Source: Pelagerythrobacter marensis
GTDB lineage: Bacteria; Pseudomonadota; Alphaproteobacteria; Sphingomonadales; Sphingomonadaceae
NCBI RefSeq assembly: GCF_036700095.1
Contig: NZ_CP144918.1
Coordinates: forward strand, 1,303,001-1,367,000
Length of the DNA: 64,000 bases
Reading direction: 5' to 3'
Shown here piece after piece: positions 57,943-64,000 of this stretch. The notes beneath the pieces are model-generated. The model saw only the letters and a list, made by a program, of their open reading frames with translations. It was not told where the DNA came from and ran no database searches. Position 1 is the first letter of the stretch; every line of letters begins with the position of its first letter. Both the position numbers and the translations under genes were made by a program.

Positions 57943-59772
57943 ATGACCACGCTTCGCCTCGCGCTTGCCGCGACCACCGCGCTTTCGCTTGCCGCCGCCA
58001 TGCCCGCCGCGCCGGCTTTCGCCCAGGCCGCCGACGCGGCCTCCGCCGAGGCGGCGGCCCGGTCGGAGCACGACAAGCTCTTCGCCCTGTTCGCGGCGGC
58101 GAACGAGAAGCATCTCGAACTCAATCCGATCATGGCGCTCTTTCGCGGGGACATGCGCTATGCCGACCGGCTCGGCAATTACCTGACCGACGAATACAAC
58201 GCCCGCACCGTTGCCAATGCGCGGGAAAACCTGGCCGCCCTGGCGAAGATCGACCGCGCGGCGCTGAACCCCACCGACCGGCTTGCCTACGAGGTTTTCG
58301 AATACGATCAGCAGAACACGCTCAAGAACCACGCGCCCGAAATCCTCGCGCTGACCGACGTTCGCCCGATCAACCATTTTTCCGGCTTTCACACGTTCTA
58401 CCCGACCTTCGCCAGCGGGCAGGGGGCGGCGCCGTTCAAGACGGTCGAGGATTACGAGAACAATCTCAGCCGCCATGCCGAATATGTCGATCTGATCGAA
58501 CGCGCGATCGCCCGGTTCCGCGAAGGGCAGGCGAGCGGCGTCTATGCGACGAAGCTGACGATCGGCAATGTGGTCGAACAGCTCGACACCCAGCTCGCGA
58601 TGCCGATCGAGGAATCGCCGCTGTGGGGCCCGATCGGCATGTTTCCCGAGCATTTCTCGGAGGCCGACAAGGCCCGCCTGACCGCGGATTATCGCGCCTC
58701 GGTCGAAGCGATCTATGCCGTCCATACCCGGCTGCGCGACTATCTGCGCGACGACTATCTGCCGCAGGCGCGCGAATCCGTCGGGCTGTCGCAGATGAAG
58801 GGCGGGGCGAAGCTCTACGAACGCCTGATCGAGAGCACGACCACGCTGCCGCTGGGCGCCGACGAGATTCACCGGCTGGGGCTGGCCGAAGTCGCGCGGA
58901 TCAAGACCGGGCTGGAGGACATCAAGGCCGAAGTCGGCTTCGACGGCACGCTCAACGAATTTTTCGATTACGTCCGCACCGATCCCCGGTTCGCGCCGGA
59001 AAGCCGCGAGGCGCTGACGCAGAGCTATTACGACATCGGCGAGCAGGTCGATGCGAAGATCGGCGACTATTTCTCGCTCGTCCCCAAGACCCCGCTCGAG
59101 ATCAAGCCTTACGAGCCGTTCCGCGAGAAGTTCGAGGCCGGAGGATCGTATATGTCCGGCGCGCCCGACGGATCGCGGCCGGGCACGTTCTATTTCAACG
59201 CCTACGACCTGCCGAGCCGGCTGACGACGGGCAATGTCACGCTCTATCTGCACGAGGGCGCGCCGGGGCACCATTTCCAGATCAGCCTGGCGCAGGAAAA
59301 CGACGCGCTGCCCGCCTTCATGCGCTTCGGCGGCAATACCGCCTATGTCGAAGGCTGGGCGCTCTACGCCGAAACGCTCGGTTACGAGATGGGCTTCTTC
59401 GACGATCCCTGGAACCGCTACGGCACCTTGCAGGACGAACAGCTGCGCGCCATGCGGCTGGTGGTCGATACCGGGCTGCACGCCAAGGGCTGGACGCGCG
59501 AGCAGGCGATCGACTTCATGCTCGAAAATTCGGGCATGACCCGCACCGAAGTCGTGGCCGAGGTCGAACGCTATATCGCCATTCCCAGCCAGGCGCTGGC
59601 CTACAAGATCGGCGCGCTCAAGATTCAGGAACTGCGCGAGAAGGCCGAGGCGGCGCTGGGCGACGATTTCGACATCAAGGCGTTCCATGCCCAGGTACTC
59701 GGCACAGGCGCGTTGCCGCTGCCGGTGCTGGAGAAGAAGATCGACGCCTGGATCGCCACGGGCGGGGCCTGA
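57943..59772 (+). CDS. DUF885 family exported metallopeptidase-like protein
   Basis: A 609-residue protein with a signal peptide (ALSLAAAMPAAPAFAQA) and a long helical DUF885 domain. The metal-binding motif HEGAPGHHFQISLAQEN (about 435) resembles HExxH-type zinc sites of M32-like enzymes, followed by FGGNTAYVEGWALYAETLGYEMG. Members are presumed carboxypeptidases of the periplasm. It lies behind the amidohydrolase, and the two could work in peptide use. The gap between them holds GC-rich stem sequence. Confidence 0.9.
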   Translation: MTTLRLALAATTALSLAAAMPAAPAFAQAADAASAEAAARSEHDKLFALFAAANEKHLELNPIMALFRGDMRYADRLGNYLTDEYNARTVANARENLAALAKIDRAALNPTDRLAYEVFEYDQQNTLKNHAPEILALTDVRPINHFSGFHTFYPTFASGQGAAPFKTVEDYENNLSRHAEYVDLIERAIARFREGQASGVYATKLTIGNVVEQLDTQLAMPIEESPLWGPIGMFPEHFSEADKARLTADYRASVEAIYAVHTRLRDYLRDDYLPQARESVGLSQMKGGAKLYERLIESTTTLPLGADEIHRLGLAEVARIKTGLEDIKAEVGFDGTLNEFFDYVRTDPRFAPESREALTQSYYDIGEQVDAKIGDYFSLVPKTPLEIKPYEPFREKFEAGGSYMSGAPDGSRPGTFYFNAYDLPSRLTTGNVTLYLHEGAPGHHFQISLAQENDALPAFMRFGGNTAYVEGWALYAETLGYEMGFFDDPWNRYGTLQDEQLRAMRLVVDTGLHAKGWTREQAIDFMLENSGMTRTEVVAEVERYIAIPSQALAYKIGALKIQELREKAEAALGDDFDIKAFHAQVLGTGALPLPVLEKKIDAWIATGGA

Positions 59773-59871
59773 CGCACGGCCGCGCGGGCTGGCCGCGGGA
59801 CCCGGTCCGGGTCTAGGTTGTATCGGCATTCAGCCTTGATCGCGCTGAAACGGGAACACGCTTCCCCCACT

Positions 59872-59944
59872 TGTCATCCCCGCGCACGCGGGGATCCATG
59901 GTGCGGCCTTTCCTCCATGGATTCCCGCGTGCGCGGGAACGACA
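59872..59944. repeat. REPIN-like palindromic doublet, family A, second copy
   Basis: Inverted 30-bp arms (59872-59901 and 59915-59944) starting tgtcatccccgcg and tgtcgttcccgcg, around a 13-bp spacer. Each arm has an inner hairpin (ccccgcgcacgcgggg type). It sits in the 250-bp gap between two convergent genes. It matches the copy at 1798-1869 at the outer 13 bases. Confidence 0.85.
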
Positions 59945-60022
59945 TTCTGGGTCTTCTGGCACTGATCCGGTGCTCGCCTGCCAGTAGCGCCCGCTTTCGT
60001 CCGAATGGCGATACCGCCTGGG

Positions 60023-62233
60023 TCAGACCCGGGTGATCACCCGCACGTCGCCTTCGCGCTTGCGGACGTCGACCAGCACTTTGTTCCCCGACCGGTGCAG
60101 CATGATGTCCGCGCGGCCTTCGCCTACGGTCAGGTTGCGCAGCAGGACATCGTCGAGGAATTCGGGGAGATAAGGTTCGTCGAACGCGATCTGCCCCGCC
60201 GCGCCGTCCAGCGAGAGGCCGAGGCTCGACTGGATCAGGAACAGCGGCGCCGCCGCCGCCCAGGCCTGGGGAATGCACGAGACCGGATAGAACGTCGGCC
60301 CCTGCGCCGGCCGGCGGGCGAAGCCGCAGAACAGCTCCGGCAGGCGCCGCAGGTCGACGTAAGTGGACGCGGCGAACAGCCCTTCGAACACCGCCGTGGC
60401 CTCTTTGCGAAAGCCGTAGCGCGCCAGACCGGCGGCGATGATCGCGTTCTCATGCGGCCAGATCGACCCGTTGTGATAACTCATCGGGTTGTAGCGCGGC
60501 TGCCCCGCGGCGATCGTGCGGATGCCCCAGCCGGAAAACGATGCCGGCGCCATCAGCGTGCGCGCCGTCTGCCGCGCGCGCTCGGGGAAGGCGAGCCCGG
60601 TGAACAGCACGTGGCCCGCGTTCGATGCCTTGACCCGGCACGGCCGTTTGCCCCCGTCGAGCGCGAGGACGTAAGTGCCCAGCTCCTCGTCGAAGAAGTC
60701 GCGGTCGAACCGGTCGCGCAGCGCCTCCGCCCTGGTGCGGTAGACCGCCGCCTCCTCGCCATTGCCGAGGCGCGACAGAATGCTCGCGGCGGCCTGCCAG
60801 GCGCCGTAGACGTAGGCCTGCACTTCGGCGAGAGCGATGGGACCTGTCGCGAGCGAGCCATCCGCGTGGAAGATCGAATCGTGGCTGTCCTTCCAGCCCT
60901 GATTGATCAGCCCCTCGTCGGTATGGCGGCCGTATTCGACATAGCCGTCGCCGTCGCGGTCGCCGTGCTGTTCGATCCAGGTCAGCGCCGCCTCGATATT
61001 GGGCCACAGCGTTTCGAGCAGCGCGGTGTCGCCCGTCCGTTCGAGATAGGCGCCGGCGGTCATCACGAACAGCGGCGTCGAATCGATGCTGCCGTAATAG
61101 TGGCGGAACGGAACCTCGCCCAGTTCGGCCATCTCCCCCTGGCGCACTTCGTGCAGGATCTTGCCCGGTTCGGCATCGGCGACCGGATCGAACTCGCGCG
61201 CCTGGTGCACCGCGAGATAGCGCAGCACGCCGCGGGCGATCTCGGGATCGAGCCACAGCGTTTCGAGCGCGGTGATCAGCGCGTCGCGCCCGAAGACCGT
61301 GCTGAACCACGGGATACCGGCGTAGGGATAGGGGCCATACGGCGTTTCCGTAATCAGCATGTAGGTGTCCGCCACCGAGCGCTGGGCCGAACGGTTGAAC
61401 ACCTCGTTCGACGACAGGATCGAGGCGGCGCGCGATGACGAATCGCGCAAGGCGCGCCGGGCGCTGCGATAGGCGCGGATCAGCTCGCGCCTCAGCGACG
61501 CGCCTTCGTCCACGTCGCTGCAGCCGATCCGCACGATCAGCGTCTTGCGCGCACGCGGTTCGAGGTCGAGGCGGAACAGCGCCCGGTTGGCGGCGAGCGA
61601 AGCCGGGGCAGGCTCGAAGCGGATGTTTGTCGTGCGGCGAACCCCGTCGAGCCCGTCGTAGGCGAGGCGGACCCGGTCCGCCCCGACTGTCGGCTCGTGC
61701 AGCGTCCCGCGCCGCTCGCGCGTGCTGCCGCGCACTTCGAACAGGTCGGCGAAGTCGCTTTCGAAATAGAGTTCCAGCGACAGGCTGTGCGCCACGCTGT
61801 CGTAATTGCCGACGGTCAGGCGCTCGTACATCGCCCCCTGCCACAGGAACCGCACGCGGCGGATGTGGATCAGGTCGTTGGTGAGCACGGTCTTCCCGTT
61901 CGCGTCGGGCAAGTCCGGGTTGCTGAGATCGCACAGCAGCGCGATGTTGTCGTCGCGCAGCGACGAACTCAGCAGGATCGGGCGCTTTCCGCCGAGCGTG
62001 AGGTGCAGGTGCGACAGGTGCCGGGTGTCGCGGTGATAGATGCCCTCGGGGCTGCCGGGGCCGGCGATCGCATCGCCGCTGTGGTCGAACACGGCGAAGG
62101 TGTCGCCGTGTTTCAGCGTGCGCGGGCGCCGCTCGTGCAGCGAGGCGGCGGCGGGGATCGCGAACCGTTCCGGGTTCGCGCCCGCCTCCTCGATGGCGGC
62201 GTCCGCCCCGCGGGGGGTCGCAGATGCGTCCAT
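60023..62233 (-). CDS. Amylo-alpha-1,6-glucosidase / glycogen debranching-type glycoside hydrolase
   Basis: A 736-residue protein with the N-terminal GDE_N_bis domain (about 20-210: GDTFAVFDHSGDAIAGPGSPEGIYHRDTRHLSHLHLTL) and a GH-type (alpha/alpha)6 barrel (about 285-680: GIPWFSTVFGRDALITALETLWLDPEIARGVLRYLA, GYVEYGRHTDEGLINQGWKDSHDSIFHADG, YNPMSYHNGSIWPHENAIIAAGLARYGF). It probably acts on alpha-glucans or trehalose-like sugars in the cytoplasm. ATG 62233 begins the conserved part. The glycosyltransferase lies 40 bases upstream in the same direction. Confidence 0.9.
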   Translation of the reverse strand: MDASATPRGADAAIEEAGANPERFAIPAAASLHERRPRTLKHGDTFAVFDHSGDAIAGPGSPEGIYHRDTRHLSHLHLTLGGKRPILLSSSLRDDNIALLCDLSNPDLPDANGKTVLTNDLIHIRRVRFLWQGAMYERLTVGNYDSVAHSLSLELYFESDFADLFEVRGSTRERRGTLHEPTVGADRVRLAYDGLDGVRRTTNIRFEPAPASLAANRALFRLDLEPRARKTLIVRIGCSDVDEGASLRRELIRAYRSARRALRDSSSRAASILSSNEVFNRSAQRSVADTYMLITETPYGPYPYAGIPWFSTVFGRDALITALETLWLDPEIARGVLRYLAVHQAREFDPVADAEPGKILHEVRQGEMAELGEVPFRHYYGSIDSTPLFVMTAGAYLERTGDTALLETLWPNIEAALTWIEQHGDRDGDGYVEYGRHTDEGLINQGWKDSHDSIFHADGSLATGPIALAEVQAYVYGAWQAAASILSRLGNGEEAAVYRTRAEALRDRFDRDFFDEELGTYVLALDGGKRPCRVKASNAGHVLFTGLAFPERARQTARTLMAPASFSGWGIRTIAAGQPRYNPMSYHNGSIWPHENAIIAAGLARYGFRKEATAVFEGLFAASTYVDLRRLPELFCGFARRPAQGPTFYPVSCIPQAWAAAAPLFLIQSSLGLSLDGAAGQIAFDEPYLPEFLDDVLLRNLTVGEGRADIMLHRSGNKVLVDVRKREGDVRVITRV

Positions 62234-62273
62234 CCCGTAATCGCTCCCGTTGTTCTCGGCCCGTTGTCGCCGA

Positions 62274-63365
62274 TCAGGCCATGATCGGCAAATCGACCTT
62301 GTCCGCGCCCAGACGCATCGGCCTGCTCTGCGCCGGCACGCCGGAAAGCTCCCGATAGATCGACAGGTAATCGTCGACCATGCGTTCGGCCGTGAACCGG
62401 CGATCGAAGGTCTGGCGCACGCGCCGCCGGTCGAGACCGTCGAGCCGGCCGACCGCTTCGACCGCCTCCTCGACATTGTCGACGATGAAGCCCGATTCGC
62501 CTTCGTCGATCACTTCGGGGACCGAGCCGCAGCGGAACGCGATCGTCGGGGTGGCGCAGGCCATCGCCTCGATCATGACCAGGCCGAACGGTTCGGGCCA
62601 GTCGATCGGAAACAGCAGCGCGCGGGCATTGCCGAGAAAATCGGCCTTCTGCGCCTCGCCGATCTCGCCGACGAATTCGATATCGGGATAGGCGCGCACC
62701 ATCGGGGCGATCACGTCGTCCCAATAGCGCTGGTCCGCCTTGTCGATCTTGGCCGCGATCCTGAGCTTCATGCCCGCCGCCGCGGCGATCGCGATCGCCC
62801 GGTCGGGCCGCTTCTCGGGCGAAATGCGGCCGAGGAAGGCGAGGTAGTCGCCCTTCGGCTCGAACGTCGGCGTCAGCAGGTCGCGCGGAAGGCCGTGATG
62901 GACGGTTCCCGCCCAGTTGACCGGGGGCAGCGGCCGCCGCTGGTCGTTCGAGATCGAAACCAGCGGCAGGTCGCCGAACGTGCGATAGTATGGCTGCAGG
63001 TCGGGCAGGTCGAGCCGGCCGTGCAGCGTCGTCACCGTGGGCACGCCCAGGGTCCTGACCAGCGGCCCGTGCAGCAGGTCGATATGGAAATGGAGGATAT
63101 CGAATTCCGCCGCGCGCCGCCGCACCTCGTCGAGCAGGACGAGATGATGCGGCAGCGTGTCCTGCACTTGCGAGTCGAGCCGCAGGGCCGTCTCGCAAAT
63201 GGGAACGAGTTCGGCCGACGTGGCCGAATCGGCGCTCGCGAACAGCGTCACCTCGTGACCCTGCCGGACGAGTTCGTCGGCGATATAGGCTACGATACGT
63301 TCGGTACCGCCATAGAGCTTGGGCGGCACGCTTTCCATCAAGGGTGCGATCTGTGCGATCTTCAT
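62274..63365 (-). CDS. Group 1 (GT4) glycosyltransferase
   Basis: A 363-residue GT-B enzyme. The N-terminal domain has KLYGGTERIVAYIADELVRQGHEVTLFASAD; the C-terminal has the GT4 E-x7-E motif in EPFGLVMIEAMACATPTIAFRCGSVPEVIDEGESGFIV and LGRISPEKRPDRAIAIA. Similar genes sit beside the debranching-type gene downstream, suggesting a joint role in a glucan or glycolipid pathway. ATG 63365 (MKIAQIAPLM) is the family start; an upstream ATG is unlikely. Confidence 0.92.
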   Translation of the reverse strand: MKIAQIAPLMESVPPKLYGGTERIVAYIADELVRQGHEVTLFASADSATSAELVPICETALRLDSQVQDTLPHHLVLLDEVRRRAAEFDILHFHIDLLHGPLVRTLGVPTVTTLHGRLDLPDLQPYYRTFGDLPLVSISNDQRRPLPPVNWAGTVHHGLPRDLLTPTFEPKGDYLAFLGRISPEKRPDRAIAIAAAAGMKLRIAAKIDKADQRYWDDVIAPMVRAYPDIEFVGEIGEAQKADFLGNARALLFPIDWPEPFGLVMIEAMACATPTIAFRCGSVPEVIDEGESGFIVDNVEEAVEAVGRLDGLDRRRVRQTFDRRFTAERMVDDYLSIYRELSGVPAQSRPMRLGADKVDLPIMA

Positions 63366-63520
63366 TCTGCCAAGGCTCCTGAAAACAGGGGCCGGACGGG
63401 TGGCGAAGTCGCAACCCTCCGGTCGCCCGGTCACACAATGCCTGTGGGCGCGCTCCGTTCCGCGCGAGGCGCGTGACCTGCACGCTTGGCTGGACGGCGT
63501 GCGGCCGATGCCCTAAGTTG

Positions 63521-63621
63521 CGCGGCATCCCCGGGGAGCCTGGCGCGCAAACGCAGGTTGAGAGCGGAATATGCCGCGACCCGTCGAACCTGATCCCGGT
63601 AATACGGGCGGAGGGAGGGAA
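63521..63621 (+). promoter_or_regulatory. TPP riboswitch (THI element)
   Basis: The conserved core is present: ggggagcc, ggttgagagc (the CUGAGA element), then gacccgtcgaacctgatcccggtaatacgggcggaggga, the diagnostic GAACCUGAUC and GGAGGGA parts. It lies about 60 bases before thiC, where it represses when thiamine diphosphate is abundant. Confidence 0.95.
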
Positions 63622-63679
63622 CGGCTTTCGCTCCAGGAAACCGTGGCCTCGCTCCGATTTGAACGGAGAGCGAAATTTC

Positions 63680-64000
63680 ATGGCCGACATCAATTCCCAG
63701 TTCGAAATCGGCGTCACCACCGGCCCGATCCGCGGTTCGAGGAAGATCCACGTCGGGCCGCGCCGCGTGGCGATGCGCGAGATCGCGCTCGAGGGCGGCG
63801 AGCCGCCGGTGCGCGTCTACGACACCTCCGGCCCCTATACCGACCCCGAGGCGCAGATCGACATTCGCCAGGGCCTGCCGCCGCTGCGCCGCGAATGGCA
63901 GCTCGCCCGCGGCGATGTCGAGGAATACGAACCGCGCGAAGTCAAGCCGGAGGACAACGGCCAGCTCGGGCCCGACCGCTCCGGCGGCGTGCCCCCGTTC
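63680..64000 (+). CDS. thiC: Phosphomethylpyrimidine synthase ThiC, 3' end cut by window edge
   Basis: ThiC is a radical-SAM enzyme that makes the HMP-P pyrimidine of thiamine from AIR. Only the first 107 codons are in the window: [72 protein letters not shown], which is the conserved ThiC N-terminal domain. ggagag lies nine bases before ATG 63680. It is controlled by the TPP riboswitch just upstream. Confidence 0.96.
   Translation, partial: MADINSQFEIGVTTGPIRGSRKIHVGPRRVAMREIALEGGEPPVRVYDTSGPYTDPEAQIDIRQGLPPLRREWQLARGDVEEYEPREVKPEDNGQLGPDRSGGVPPF

Noticed and set aside
57874-59829. 651-codon open frame on the minus strand
   Set aside because: Antisense to the DUF885 gene, which has a signal peptide and zinc motif in its own frame.

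Overview
The window is high-GC, densely packed DNA from an alphaproteobacterium, most likely a yellow or orange pigmented member of the Sphingomonadales (Erythrobacteraceae/Sphingomonadaceae type). This placement is inferred from the gene content: a crtY-crtI-crtB carotenoid operon, a telA/xpaC pair, an FAAL-type acyl-AMP ligase, DUF885 and S9 peptidases, TonB-dependent transport, and the style of the flagellar cluster. Both ends are cut: motA runs off the left edge and thiC off the right edge.

Layout. 1-1632: motA-motB stator genes. 1633-3028: a 1.4 kb stretch without a supportable gene, full of palindromic and tandem repeats. 3029-11610: telA-xpaC-PHA-granule module, DUF389 membrane protein, acyl-AMP ligase, recX, DUF192 and DUF2155 lipoproteins, the NDUFA12-like Complex I accessory subunit and aat. 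11751-13778: tRNA-Trp, an antisense ACT-domain gene, an amino-acid dehydrogenase and a divergent Lrp/AsnC regulator. 13835-20773: small hypothetical protein, queuosine-precursor transporter, nucleoside transporter, 2OG-Fe(II) oxygenase, a TonB-dependent receptor of visibly lower GC and a TonB protein. 20841-22711: manC-manA. 22773-38799: flagellar cluster (fliC on the minus strand; then an FlbD-like sigma-54 activator, fliEFGHIJKLMNOPQR, flhB, fliD, fliS). 38976-46410: an odd LuxR-type regulator, a phoX-like gene behind a Pho box, Dps, Pgl, Nudix, DinB and an MFS exporter. 46438-53312 (minus strand): a biotin-dependent carboxylase subunit, then crtB, a LOG-family gene, a DUF559 cassette, crtI and crtY. 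53440-63365: MipA, an S9 peptidase, an amidohydrolase, a DUF885 peptidase, an amylo-alpha-1,6-glucosidase and a glycosyltransferase. 63521-64000: a TPP riboswitch and the start of thiC.

How the genes work together. The flagellar genes form one long, translationally coupled unit, with most junctions being ATGA/TGATG overlaps, covering the MS ring, C ring, export gate, ATPase complex, hook-length ruler, filament cap and cap chaperone. The promoters fit a tiered hierarchy: a sigma-54 activator gene heads the unit, a sigma-54-like site precedes fliK, and a clear sigma-28 site precedes the flagellin gene. crtY, crtI and crtB convert geranylgeranyl diphosphate to beta-carotene.

The most unusual structure is inside the crt operon. 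A Vsr-like DUF559 endonuclease gene is bracketed by inverted copies of a 48-bp two-hairpin repeat and sits exactly between the crtI stop codon and the LOG start codon. The same hairpin design occurs as a back-to-back doublet with a short spacer at 2809-2970. This resembles the REP/REPIN-RAYT arrangement, with a different enzyme in the RAYT position, and is the best candidate here for an undescribed mobile system.
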